This document shows positions 55,058 to 63,931 of a DNA stretch of 64,000 nucleotides, one piece after another. The DNA comes from Secundilactobacillus hailunensis. GTDB lineage: Bacteria; Bacillota; Bacilli; Lactobacillales; Lactobacillaceae. Numbering within the stretch: position 1 is the stretch's first letter; every line of letters starts with the position of its first letter. The stretch covers positions 42,625 through 106,624 of the forward strand of contig NZ_BJDO01000005.1 of NCBI RefSeq assembly GCF_005405185.1, read 5' to 3'. Position numbers and translations under genes: made by a program. Below the pieces are notes generated by a model, which ran no database searches, was not told where the DNA came from, and saw only the letters and a program-made list of their open reading frames with translations.

Positions 55058-56590
55058 TTACTTCAAATAATGATGCGCTGTTAAATATTGCCGCGCAATC
55101 ACTGAAGCTTTACGGTGCTTAACGGTCACCTGATAGTTCATACTCTGCATATCACTAATTGAAATTTTACCGCTTAATCGGTCGAGCTGTTTAACGATTG
55201 CCGGATGCTGCTTGGCAAAGCTAGCTTTCATCAAAGGCGCTCCCTGATACGTTGGGAAAAAGTGCTGATTATCTTTGAGCACAACTAAGTGATATTCCTT
55301 GATCTGCGGATCAGTTGTATACCCATCCGTTACGTCCACCCGTTTATCAGCCAGCGCTTCATAGCGCAATGACGGTTCCATAGTTTTGGCTGATTTCAAG
55401 CGCAGCCCATAAGCCTTAGTCAACCCTGGATAACCATTGCTTTGCTGGTAAAAGTCCGGATCAAACGCTCCGGAGAGCTGATTAGAAACCCGTGCTAAAT
55501 CAGAAATCGTGCGTAAATGATAACGCGTTGCGGTCTCCCTGCGAACGGCCACCGCATAGTTATTCTGATAAGCCATCGGTTTCAAGTAAGTCATGTTGAA
55601 CTGCTGTTTGACATCGTGACGGGCGTCTTGATAAGCAATCTGCGGATCATGATTAACAGTATGGTTACCCTTGACCAACGTCTGTAAAATGGTTCCCGTA
55701 AACTCAGGATAAATATCGATCTTATTACTTTGAAGTCCCTTAAACAGGAAGCTAGTGCCACCAAAGTTAGGCTTTAGCGTCACTTTAACCTTGGTATCAT
55801 TTTGTTCAATCAAATCCTTATACATATTGATCAGGACTTCAGGTTCACCGCCTAATTTACCAGCAATCGTCACAGTTTCAGTCTGCGGCTTCAATAGGTT
55901 ACGGCCAACGGTGCCGCCAAAACCGATGATAACCAACGCTAAAACACCGATTCCTAGCCGCTTTAAAGGTACTTTTGATAACGCCGCAATCAGCCAATTA
56001 GCTAATAATGCCAAAATAGCTGAGAGAATCGCACCCACCAGTAGCGCAGTGTTGTTATTGGTTTGGATACCCAACAGAATATAGGTCCCCAAACCGCCAC
56101 CGCCAATCAAGGCAGCTAACGTCGCGGTCCCAATAACGAGCACGGTGGCGATTCGAATCCCCGATAAGATCATCGGCATAGCTAACGGTAATTCAACTTT
56201 AAACAGTTTAAATTGTGGCGTGACACCAAGCGCATCCGCAGCCTCTAACAAAACGGGATCAATATTGGTGAGCCCGGCATAGGTATTTTGAAAAACCGGC
56301 ATGATTGCATACAGTACTAAAGCAATAATTGCAGGAACCGTCCCAATCCCAACGAACGGAATGAGAATCCCTAAGACCGCTAGACTGGGAATCGTTTGAA
56401 TCACCCCAGTAACTTGTAAGAAAAATTCACCAATACGGCGATGATTGATCAGGACGATGGCTAACGGTATGGCAATCAAAATTGTGATCAGCATGGCAAT
56501 CAGAGAAATCGAAATATGCTGCCACAAAGCTTGTAACAGATCACTATGGTTCTTATTAATATAACTGATCAATTGATTAATGATGGTCAC
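55058..56590 (-). CDS. Osmoprotectant ABC transporter, permease fused to binding protein
   Basis: Fusion of 510 residues. Residues 1-215 form an OpuC-type permease (five or six helices, with the EAADALGVTPQFKLFKVELP coupling segment). After a further helix near residue 225, residues 240-510 form an OpuAC-type substrate-binding domain (VTIAGKLGGEPEVLINMYKD and DVTDGYTTDPQI). This puts the binding domain on the outside, tethered to the permease. Substrates are expected to be glycine betaine, carnitine or choline. It overlaps the ATPase gene by 14 bases. The opuC genes are separate in Bacillus but fused in many lactobacilli. Confidence 0.93.
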   Translation of the reverse strand: MTIINQLISYINKNHSDLLQALWQHISISLIAMLITILIAIPLAIVLINHRRIGEFFLQVTGVIQTIPSLAVLGILIPFVGIGTVPAIIALVLYAIMPVFQNTYAGLTNIDPVLLEAADALGVTPQFKLFKVELPLAMPMILSGIRIATVLVIGTATLAALIGGGGLGTYILLGIQTNNNTALLVGAILSAILALLANWLIAALSKVPLKRLGIGVLALVIIGFGGTVGRNLLKPQTETVTIAGKLGGEPEVLINMYKDLIEQNDTKVKVTLKPNFGGTSFLFKGLQSNKIDIYPEFTGTILQTLVKGNHTVNHDPQIAYQDARHDVKQQFNMTYLKPMAYQNNYAVAVRRETATRYHLRTISDLARVSNQLSGAFDPDFYQQSNGYPGLTKAYGLRLKSAKTMEPSLRYEALADKRVDVTDGYTTDPQIKEYHLVVLKDNQHFFPTYQGAPLMKASFAKQHPAIVKQLDRLSGKISISDMQSMNYQVTVKHRKASVIARQYLTAHHYLK

Positions 56591-57521
56591 CTTCCGTTTC
56601 CAGTGAAGCTAAATAATCAATTAAATCGTGATCACTCAAGACTGTGTCACCCACGATAACTTGATCGATCTGCGACTCTTGAAGCGCAGTTGCCCATTCG
56701 AAGATACTTTGCCCCTTGACCATCTTTGTCCCTGGTTCGTGAGCCTTGGCCGGTCGACCAAAACCAGCCGCCAAGACTTGTCCCAATAACTGGTTCGCCT
56801 GCTGTTCATCCGCAAAGAAGTTGCTAACAAAAGCGTTCGCCGGTTCTGTCAGGATCTCAGTGGGCGTGCCTACCTGCTGCAGCTTGCCATTGTACACGAC
56901 AGCGATCCTGTCTGCTAGCCGCAAAGCTTCGTGCATATCATGAGTCACAAACACAATGGTACTGTCTAGATCCCGATGAAGGTTAATGACAATTTGCTGC
57001 AGCTGTCTTCGTGAAACTGGGTCTAAGGCACTGAATGATTCATCCATTAAAACTAAACTAGGTTTCGCAGCTAAGGCCCGCACAATGCCGACCCGCTGTG
57101 CCTCTCCACCGGAAAGCTCGCTGGGCATCCGGCTCAGAAAATGGTCTGGGTCCAGACCAACTTCCGTCATGAGTTCAGCAATTCTTTTGTGCTTCTTCTC
57201 TGCTGGCCACTTTAAGTTATCCAGTTGCACGCTGGCATTTTCAGCCACAGTCATATTGGGAAATAAAGCCCCAGTCTGCAAAACATAGCCAATCCGCCGG
57301 CGTAACTGCTGTAAATTAACAGTTGCCACATCTTTGCCATCAATTTTAACCTGTCCAGACGTTGGGACGACCAACCGATTGATCGTTTTTAACAGCGTGG
57401 TTTTTCCACTACCGGAAGGTCCGACCAGCACAAAGAGCTCACCGTCATTAATGGTGAGACTTAAATGATCCAGGGCGTGCTGATCTTGATACTCCTTGTT
57501 AACGTTAAGCAGTTCAATCAC
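56577..57521 (-). CDS. Osmoprotectant ABC transporter ATP-binding protein
   Basis: ATPase of 314 residues partnering the fused permease. The Walker A GPSGSGKTT (residues 35-43), signature LSGGEAQR and Walker B LVLMDESFSALDP are intact. The C-terminal 80 residues are shorter than in OpuAA-type proteins and show no clear CBS pair. It is the first gene of a two-gene operon. Overlap with the permease start implies translational coupling. Confidence 0.93.
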   Translation of the reverse strand: MIELLNVNKEYQDQHALDHLSLTINDGELFVLVGPSGSGKTTLLKTINRLVVPTSGQVKIDGKDVATVNLQQLRRRIGYVLQTGALFPNMTVAENASVQLDNLKWPAEKKHKRIAELMTEVGLDPDHFLSRMPSELSGGEAQRVGIVRALAAKPSLVLMDESFSALDPVSRRQLQQIVINLHRDLDSTIVFVTHDMHEALRLADRIAVVYNGKLQQVGTPTEILTEPANAFVSNFFADEQQANQLLGQVLAAGFGRPAKAHEPGTKMVKGQSIFEWATALQESQIDQVIVGDTVLSDHDLIDYLASLETEGDHH

Positions 57522-57589
57522 TAGAATTACCTCGATTTTACTTTCTCGTTTTACGCATTAACTACCACTTGATACTACTTAATTTGACT

Positions 57590-57620
57590 AAAAAAGAGTC
57601 GCCATTTTTAAAGCGCTCTT
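57590..57620 (-). terminator. Terminator of the HAD phosphatase gene
   Basis: On the minus strand AAAGAGCGC pairs with GCGACTCTTT (one bulge), followed by TTTT, directly after the stop codon. Confidence 0.75.
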
Positions 57621-57625
57621 TAACT

Positions 57626-58288
57626 TTAAGATCTCAATAATTTTGTCACACCAGCCGGTAACTCTGCTGGAGAGGCAACCAGTGCCGTTGCATTGGAAGC
57701 TCTGAGCTCTGCTGCATCGCCAAAACCATACGTCACACCCAAAGTTTTCACTTGGTTTGCATTACCGCCAGCCATATCGGTATAGCGGTCGCCAACCATC
57801 ACACTGTGATCTCGTGAAGCACCGCTTTTTTCAATGCCGTAAGCCAATATCGCCGTTTTACTGGAGCGAACCCGTTCGTCTGAAGCAGCGCCATAAATCC
57901 CATTAAAATACGTGTTTAACTGAAATTTATCAATGATTCGGCGCAGCACCCATTCTGGTTTAGCCGAAGCCACGTTCAACTGGTAGCCAGTAGACTTCAA
58001 CGTTGTCAGTGCCGCTTCAATCCCAGGATAAACATCTAACTGAAACAACCCCTTAGTATCATATTCTGCTTGGTATTGTTTAACGGCAGCGGTCACCTGC
58101 TCTTGGGACAGAGTTGGGAAAAACCGTTTCAGACTAACCGTTAATGTTGGTCCAATAAATAACCGATACTGAGCATCCGTTAACCGTGGCAACTGCATCT
58201 CCGTGACCATTTTTTTAACGGCTGAAACGATTCCGCGTTCAGAATCAACAATGGTACCATCAAAATCAAAGAATACCTGCTCATCCAT
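57626..58288 (-). CDS. HAD-superfamily phosphatase
   Basis: Cytoplasmic HAD hydrolase of 220 residues, subfamily IA. Motif I is FFDFDGTIVDSE (Asp nucleophile), motif II is the NVASAK segment, and motif IV is MVGDRYTDMAGG. The alpha-helical cap lies at residues 15-85. It resembles phosphoglycolate phosphatases and related sugar-phosphate phosphatases; the substrate is not assigned. It is a single gene with its own terminator. Confidence 0.88.
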   Translation of the reverse strand: MDEQVFFDFDGTIVDSERGIVSAVKKMVTEMQLPRLTDAQYRLFIGPTLTVSLKRFFPTLSQEQVTAAVKQYQAEYDTKGLFQLDVYPGIEAALTTLKSTGYQLNVASAKPEWVLRRIIDKFQLNTYFNGIYGAASDERVRSSKTAILAYGIEKSGASRDHSVMVGDRYTDMAGGNANQVKTLGVTYGFGDAAELRASNATALVASPAELPAGVTKLLRS

Positions 58289-58423
58289 ACTCTTACTCCA
58301 TTTCTAGTAATCCTGGCGTATACAGTACCGTAAATTTGGTGAATCTTCAAGCCATTAATCAAAAATACTTACTTTTTATTAATAAATAGACCGTTAACTG
58401 GCTGCACATTACCCACAGTCTGC

Positions 58424-59008
58424 TTATTCAGCCAGTAACCGTCTAATATCCGCCTGTAATTCCGGTACCACTGATTCCTCAAACCAAGGGTGCTGGTGCA
58501 TCCAGCCGTAATTTAGTGGTGAAGGATGAACGATGGGGAAATATTCTGGTAAATAATCCTGATAATGGGCCACCGTTTCCGTCAGCGTCTTTTGCCGGCG
58601 CTTTTGCAGATAATACTTTTGCGCATAGGCACCGATCAACAGCGTCAACGAAACCTTTGGCATCAATTCAAGAACTGGTTTGTGCCATTTTTCGGCGAAA
58701 CCCTTTCGTGGCGGTAGATCACCCTGCTTACCTTTTCCCGGGAAATAAAAGTCCAAGGGCACCACCCCTAATTCCCCAGAATGATAGAATTCTTCACGAC
58801 TCATACCCATCCATGCGCGCAACCGGTCACCACTGGGATCATCCCAGTACGTCATCGATTCTTGACCCTTACGGCTGGGTGCCTGACTGATAATCAGGAT
58901 CCGTGCTTCTGGTTCCACGTGATACAACGGCTCAATCCCCTGTTGCGTAAAGGTCGCGTTTTGCGGATCAGCCATAATTTGCTGGTAAATATCTGCTGCT
59001 TTATTCAT
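58424..59008 (-). CDS. Uracil-DNA glycosylase-family protein
   Basis: Protein of 194 residues of the uracil-DNA glycosylase superfamily. The first catalytic segment is IISQAPSRKGQES (GQAPG-like), and the second is HPSPLNYGWMHQHPWF near residue 165 (HPSPLN motif). This resembles the small uracil-DNA glycosylase-like family often seen in Firmicutes rather than the classical UNG, so it may act on other base lesions. No iron-sulfur cysteines are seen. It is a single gene. Confidence 0.88.
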   Translation of the reverse strand: MNKAADIYQQIMADPQNATFTQQGIEPLYHVEPEARILIISQAPSRKGQESMTYWDDPSGDRLRAWMGMSREEFYHSGELGVVPLDFYFPGKGKQGDLPPRKGFAEKWHKPVLELMPKVSLTLLIGAYAQKYYLQKRRQKTLTETVAHYQDYLPEYFPIVHPSPLNYGWMHQHPWFEESVVPELQADIRRLLAE

Positions 59009-59048
59009 TTTGCCACTTCCTAAATTCTAATGATTTATTTTAACACGC

Positions 59049-59080
59049 TAAACCCCTCGTATGCAGGTGCACACGAGGGA
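59049..59080 (-). terminator. Weak terminator after the flavin oxidoreductase
   Basis: On the minus strand CCCTCGTG and ACGAGGGG (arms 59079-59071 and 59060-59053) form a stem followed by GTTTAG; the T-run is poor. Confidence 0.5.
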
Positions 59081-59098
59081 TCTTAGTCGTTTATTCAA

Positions 59099-60436
59099 TT
59101 AATAAAAATAGCCTAAATCACTGGTAACACTGGGATAAACTGGCGTCCAGTCAGTGGCCTTTTCAGCTGACGTTTGATGGGTGATCAACTCAGAGAAATC
59201 GTTAATCAGCTCTTCAGCGTTGACCGCTAAAACGACAGCCCCAACTAATTTGCCAGTGGCTTTATCAACGATCGTCGTCACGTGGGCATCTTTATCCTGC
59301 AGCCGGTGGTACGTATACCAAGTCCCCACAGGCTGATCATGAATCACATATTGTTCCGTTTCCCGTTCAGCTGTTTCCAGTGTCATCCCAACTTGAGCAA
59401 GTTCTGGTCCTGCAAACACGGTATGCGGAATTGCTGGATAATGAATCGGTCCACTATTTTCACCAGTGAGCAGTCCTGCCACGTAACGCCCTTCAATACC
59501 AGAAACTGGCGTCAACTTAGGTACCGATTTAGCAATTGCATCACCAATCGCATAGATCGATGACACATTGGTTCTTAAATGATCATCAACTTTAACGCCT
59601 TGCGGTTCAATGTCAACGCCGATACCGGTCAGATTTAGCTGATCTAGATTTGGTCGCCGTCCAGCCGCCGCAAAAATAGCGTTCAGCGTGATGGGGGCCG
59701 CATGATCGGTGATAACTTTGATCTGATCATTACCAACCGCATTGAGTTCTGTCACGTTTGTATTCAGATGAAACTGGATGCCCTTATCTGCCAAAAGCTT
59801 TTTTAAGCGTTCAGTATAGGCTCGCGGAAAATTACGCAGCAGCCGATCATTATGCTGAAAAATATGGACTTCAGCACCCGCTTCCACCGCAATGTTTGCC
59901 AGTTCAATAGCCACGTAGCCGGCACCCACGAAACCAACTTTCTTTGGTAAATGCGCCAAGTTCAAAAAATCAGTACTCGTTTTAAAGGCTGCTTTACCAG
60001 GAATATCAGGAATATTAGGCCTAGCACCAGTTGCAATGACAATTTGCTTACCCGTGACCTGTTGATCTCCCACTCGTAAGGTGTGTTTATCTACAAATGA
60101 AGCGGTGCCGTGAAGCTGATTGATTCCCGCACTTTTTAAACCAGCCGCAGTCCCAGTCGGCACTTTATCCGTATAACTATGCTTAAACGCCATCATTGCC
60201 GACCAGTCGATTTTGGGCTCTACCGGCAAACCGCTCTCCTGATAGCGGATAGCCTGTCGCCGAGCTTCAACGACCCCATAAAGCATTTTTTTCGGGTCAC
60301 AGCCGAAGTTAGGGCACGTGCCACCCCATAGGTTGCCCTCGATCACTAAAACACTTTGACTATCATTTAAACCATATGCAACGGCTAATCCGCCTGGTCC
60401 GCCACCAATCACAATCGTATCGTAATCAAATGCCAT
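59099..60436 (-). CDS. FAD-dependent pyridine nucleotide-disulfide oxidoreductase
   Basis: Flavoenzyme of 445 residues, glutathione-reductase-like. The FAD site GGGPGGLAVA is at residues 12-21, the redox-active disulfide is GGTCPNFGCDPKK (Cys-x4-Cys), the NAD(P) site is VGAGYVAIELA, and the dimerisation domain is C-terminal. The ATG at 60436 follows GGAGGG; an ATG two codons upstream overlaps the ribosome site. Its disulfide substrate (glutathione, or another thiol) is not known. It is a single gene, divergent from the phosphonate operon. Confidence 0.92.
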   Translation of the reverse strand: MAFDYDTIVIGGGPGGLAVAYGLNDSQSVLVIEGNLWGGTCPNFGCDPKKMLYGVVEARRQAIRYQESGLPVEPKIDWSAMMAFKHSYTDKVPTGTAAGLKSAGINQLHGTASFVDKHTLRVGDQQVTGKQIVIATGARPNIPDIPGKAAFKTSTDFLNLAHLPKKVGFVGAGYVAIELANIAVEAGAEVHIFQHNDRLLRNFPRAYTERLKKLLADKGIQFHLNTNVTELNAVGNDQIKVITDHAAPITLNAIFAAAGRRPNLDQLNLTGIGVDIEPQGVKVDDHLRTNVSSIYAIGDAIAKSVPKLTPVSGIEGRYVAGLLTGENSGPIHYPAIPHTVFAGPELAQVGMTLETAERETEQYVIHDQPVGTWYTYHRLQDKDAHVTTIVDKATGKLVGAVVLAVNAEELINDFSELITHQTSAEKATDWTPVYPSVTSDLGYFY

Positions 60437-60551
60437 ATTCATCCCTCCTGTTTACAACTAACTACTTTTCCCTTCCAACATACTACAAACTGGACTATGA
60501 CACCAAAATTACGCCTTTCCATAGCTTTTTCTAATACCATTGCTAGTCTTA

Positions 60552-60611
60552 TTTACCAAATATTTACACGTTATCTATAAACATTTACGAAGGATTTATG
60601 TTGTATTTACA
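60552..60611 (+). promoter_or_regulatory. Six phased PhoP-like boxes before the phosphonate operon
   Basis: TTTACx-type hexamers start at 60552, 60563, 60574, 60584, 60595 and 60606, with spacings of 11, 11, 10, 11 and 11. The hexamers are TTTACC, TTTACA, TCTATA, TTTACG, TTTATG and TTTACA. PhoP in Bacillus binds TTAACA-like repeats at 11 bp intervals. A possible TACTAT -10 follows at 60621. This makes the operon a likely Pho-regulon member, induced in low phosphate. Confidence 0.65.
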
Positions 60612-60658
60612 ATCACCCGTTACTATTAACCCTATCAAACTAGATAGGGGTTATTCAC

Positions 60659-61684
60659 ATGAATATTTTAAAATCAAGTTTATTTACCGCGGGGATCATC
60701 GGCCTTTCACTTGCAGCTGCAGGCTGTAGTTCTTCGAATACATCAGGCGGTCATCAAAAAGCTAAAGATCTCACAGTCGTTTTCCTACCTGGCGACTCAG
60801 CTAAAGAAGCTGGTCCTGCTAGAACAGCACTAGCTAACGAGATTCACAAAGCAACCGGAAAAAAGGTTACCGTTAAGACCACTACTGACTATAACGTAGC
60901 CATTCAAGCAATCTCATCTGGAAAGGCCCAGATCGCACTAATGGGGCCAGACAGTTACATTCAAGCACATAAGCAAAACGCTTCAGTTGAACCAATTTTA
61001 ACCTACTCTGGTAAGTCCGGCACATTAAAAGACGCACAGTACCACAGTTACATTATGGTCCCGAAAGATAAGGCCAACCAGTACAAAGTGAATGGTAAAT
61101 TTAGCCTGGAAAAAATCAAAGGTCAGAAGATGTCGTTCGTTTCAAACACCTCAACATCTGGCTTTGCCATTCCAGCGGGAGCCATCCAAACCAGCTTTAA
61201 ACTCAAAAATAAGGATGATCTTCAACAAAGCAATAAATTCTTCTCTAAGGTCCTGTTTGGCGGCTCGCACCAAGGTTCAGCCGTCAACCTACTTAAGGGA
61301 GACGCTGATGTAGCGGCTTTCGATGATATGGATCTGGTATCATACGGTAAGTTTACCAACGATTCAACCAAAGCAGGGGCTGACTTTAAGATCAATGCCA
61401 ATGCACCGGCACCGTTTAATCACGTTCGCGGTAAGGAAAGCATCGCTTTGGCAGCTTATCCAGTCCAAAATGAACCGATTGCGGTGAATACAAAGACAGT
61501 TAGCAAATCAGATACCAAGAAGATTATCGCAGCGCTAACCTCATCGCGAATCACTAAAGATAAAAAGTTCTTCGCACCAGCCAATTCCAAAGTGCACAGT
61601 TTGCTGCCTAAGAATGGTGATACTCAGTTCATTGCCATTTCCGATAAATGGTACGCACCCACTCATAAAGTATTAGGTGAGTAA
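60659..61684 (+). CDS. phnD: Phosphonate/phosphate-type ABC substrate-binding lipoprotein
   Basis: Binding protein of 341 residues, anchored by lipidation: a signal peptide ends in the lipobox LAAAGC with Cys23. The PhnD-type core is visible (LTVVFLPGDSAKEAG near residue 38, ALMGPDSYIQAH and YHSYIMV). The signature residues for phosphonate binding are not decisive; some family members bind phosphite or phosphate. AGGGG precedes the ATG. It is the first gene of an operon with an ATPase and two permeases, and has PhoP-like boxes upstream. Confidence 0.9.
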   Translation: MNILKSSLFTAGIIGLSLAAAGCSSSNTSGGHQKAKDLTVVFLPGDSAKEAGPARTALANEIHKATGKKVTVKTTTDYNVAIQAISSGKAQIALMGPDSYIQAHKQNASVEPILTYSGKSGTLKDAQYHSYIMVPKDKANQYKVNGKFSLEKIKGQKMSFVSNTSTSGFAIPAGAIQTSFKLKNKDDLQQSNKFFSKVLFGGSHQGSAVNLLKGDADVAAFDDMDLVSYGKFTNDSTKAGADFKINANAPAPFNHVRGKESIALAAYPVQNEPIAVNTKTVSKSDTKKIIAALTSSRITKDKKFFAPANSKVHSLLPKNGDTQFIAISDKWYAPTHKVLGE

Positions 61685-61708
61685 TTACTGACAAAGGAGG
61701 TCCTCCAT

Positions 61709-62479
61709 ATGCTAACCGTGAATCATCTAGCTAAGAGCTACGATGGCGAAAAAATGTCGCTGACGGATGTTTCTTTTAGCGTTCAGCCCGGTGAAGTAAC
61801 CGTCATTATCGGGCCTTCTGGTGCCGGTAAAACAACCATTTTGCGCAGTATCAACCAACTTATTCGTGACGATGAAGGTGAAATCCTATTTGATCAGGTC
61901 GATATGCGTCAGTTAAATCGAGCACAATTGCGTCGTGCCCGCAGTCATATCGGGATGATTTTTCAGAGTTATAACCTCATTGAACCGCTAACAGCCATTG
62001 AAAACGTTCTGCATGGGTGCTTAGGGACCAAGTCAAATTTCGCTGGCATTTTCTCGATTTACAATACCCGCGAAAAAGAAGAAGCTTTAAAACTGCTTCA
62101 AAAAGTTGGCCTCGAAGAATTTGCCTATCAGCAATGCCGGAATCTCAGTGGCGGTCAAAAACAGCGGGTTGGGATTGCCCGGGCACTCATGCAACATCCC
62201 AAAATTATTTTGTGTGATGAACCGATTGCTTCACTAGATCCTAAATCAACCATTACCGTCATGGATATTTTGAAAGACCTTGCTGTTAATGAGGGTATCT
62301 CCGTTTTGATCAACCTCCACCAAGTCGATATTGCACGCAAATATGCCGATCATGTGATTGGTATTAACAACGGCCAGGTCGTTTTCGATGATCGTACGCC
62401 AGCCCTTTCCGATACTGCAGTTACCGGAATATACCGAAAGGATGCCCATTCTGAAGGGAGTTTAGTCCATGAATTCTAA
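61709..62479 (+). CDS. phnC: Phosphonate-type ABC transporter ATP-binding protein
   Basis: ATPase of 256 residues. The Walker A GPSGAGKTT (residues 33-41), signature LSGGQKQR and Walker B IILCDEPIASLDP are intact. AAAGGAGG precedes the ATG by 8 bases. Its end overlaps the first permease by 11 bases, and it sits 24 bp after the binding-protein gene. The core matches PhnC rather than other uptake ATPases, as for the whole operon. Confidence 0.92.
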   Translation: MLTVNHLAKSYDGEKMSLTDVSFSVQPGEVTVIIGPSGAGKTTILRSINQLIRDDEGEILFDQVDMRQLNRAQLRRARSHIGMIFQSYNLIEPLTAIENVLHGCLGTKSNFAGIFSIYNTREKEEALKLLQKVGLEEFAYQQCRNLSGGQKQRVGIARALMQHPKIILCDEPIASLDPKSTITVMDILKDLAVNEGISVLINLHQVDIARKYADHVIGINNGQVVFDDRTPALSDTAVTGIYRKDAHSEGSLVHEF

Positions 62480-63269
62480 CCTTCAGCAAGTAAACCATTT
62501 CTTCAATAAAAAACGTTTCCGGCTGTCACTCATATTAGTCATTCTCGGACTAGCCTATGCCGGTGCATCTTTTGGACTGGGATTTCAGACCCATTCGTTA
62601 TTAAATATTCAGGATGGTATTGCTTGGTTGATTCAAAATTTCATTCCCAATGAAGCTTCACAAGGTTATTGGCAAGAAATCAGCCAGCAACTCTTCCGAA
62701 CCTTTTTAGTAGCCGTAGCAGCGACTACTTGTGCCGCTATCGGTGCCTTATTTCTAGCGATTATCGGTGCCAAAACACTGACCGCAGCCATTACTGTCAG
62801 TTGGGTCATTCGTGGATTTTCATCCCTGCTTCGAAACATTCCAATCGTTGCATGGGCGATGATCCTACTCTTCTCGTTCAAGCAAAACGACCTAACTGGG
62901 TTCCTCGCACTCTTTTTCATGACTCTGGGTTTTCTGACGCGGGCCTTTATGGAAACCATTGAGGATTTTGGCACCGAAAAGATTCAGGCATTACAGGCTA
63001 CCGGTGCCACTTACCTTCAGGTTATCTTTCAAGGATTATTACCGGAAATCGCCGTGGCACTCATGTCCTGGATCCTTTATATGATTGAAAATAACGTTCG
63101 TGATGCAACTTTAGTGGGTTTGCTGACAGGAACTGGTATTGGCTTTATTTTTAACCTCTACTTTAAAAGCCTTAGATACGGGGCTGCCGGTCTAGTCGTT
63201 TTGTCAGTCATTATTTTAGTCGTCACGGTTGAGCTGATTTCCAATCTGATTGGGAGGTTATTATCATGA
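62469..63269 (+). CDS. phnE: Phosphonate-type ABC permease, first copy
   Basis: Permease of 266 residues with six membrane segments. The PhnE-type core is present: RNIPIVAWAMILL and the coupling loop EKIQALQATGATYLQVIFQG, ending in a typical RYGAAGL C-terminus. It overlaps phnC at its start and the next permease by 4 bases. Two PhnE-like subunits in tandem are usual for these operons. Confidence 0.92.
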   Translation: MNSNLQQVNHFFNKKRFRLSLILVILGLAYAGASFGLGFQTHSLLNIQDGIAWLIQNFIPNEASQGYWQEISQQLFRTFLVAVAATTCAAIGALFLAIIGAKTLTAAITVSWVIRGFSSLLRNIPIVAWAMILLFSFKQNDLTGFLALFFMTLGFLTRAFMETIEDFGTEKIQALQATGATYLQVIFQGLLPEIAVALMSWILYMIENNVRDATLVGLLTGTGIGFIFNLYFKSLRYGAAGLVVLSVIILVVTVELISNLIGRLLS

Positions 63270-63931
63270 TCAAACCTGAGAATCAAATTTCATTGCCCAC
63301 TCAAATACCAGCAGGTCCGAGGCTGACAATTCCCCTCCGCTTTCGGGATCGACGCCGAATAACCATTATGCTGACACTGCTTGTACTGACCTATATCACA
63401 CTCATCACGTTACCAACGATGATTCCAAGCCACTTTAAATTAGGTGCAGCTCTCGTAAGTTTTGCCGAAAACATTAAAATCATGTTCCTGCAACCGCGAC
63501 TTACCAACACCACCTTTTCCACCCTCTTAGGTGCATTAGGTCAAAGTATTTTATTAGCCTTTTTAACCACGCTACTTGGCTCAGTATTGGCTTTTTTCTT
63601 CGCTCTAGCCAGTACGAGACGATTGGCACCCACGTCTTTAGTCCTCGGTATTCAAAGCCTGATGGCCGTCATCCGTGCGATTCCAACCGTTCTCTGGGTA
63701 CTGATCTATAGTGTGGTCTTCGGATTAGGTGCTGACGCCGCAGTGGTTGGTATCACCTTCCACAGTGTTGCCTACCTCACTAAAGTCTACGCCGACAGCA
63801 TGGATGAACTTTCACCTGACATCATCGACACAATGCAGGCCATGGGGCTTAAAAAGGGGACGATTATTCGTCAAGCAATCATCCCCTACCTCGTCTCTAG
63901 TTGCGATAATCCCTTTATGGTTGTCAGATGA
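63266..63931 (+). pseudogene. phnE: Second phosphonate-type permease, interrupted near residue 212
   Basis: Second PhnE-like permease, open for 221 residues but normally about 265. The body is intact, including RAIPTVLWVLIYSVVFG and the coupling loop DTMQAMGLKKGTIIRQAII. After IIPYLVSS the sequence no longer resembles the family and soon reaches TGA. New sequence begins near 63903 and carries its own ribosome site and start codon, so an insertion sequence probably cuts the gene here. The missing C-terminal helices make function unlikely. The remainder of the gene should lie beyond the window. Confidence 0.75.

Noticed and set aside
58516..58890. Coding frame of 124 codons on the plus strand
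   Set aside because: It lies antisense within the uracil-DNA glycosylase-like gene, has no ribosome site, and its product resembles nothing I recognise.
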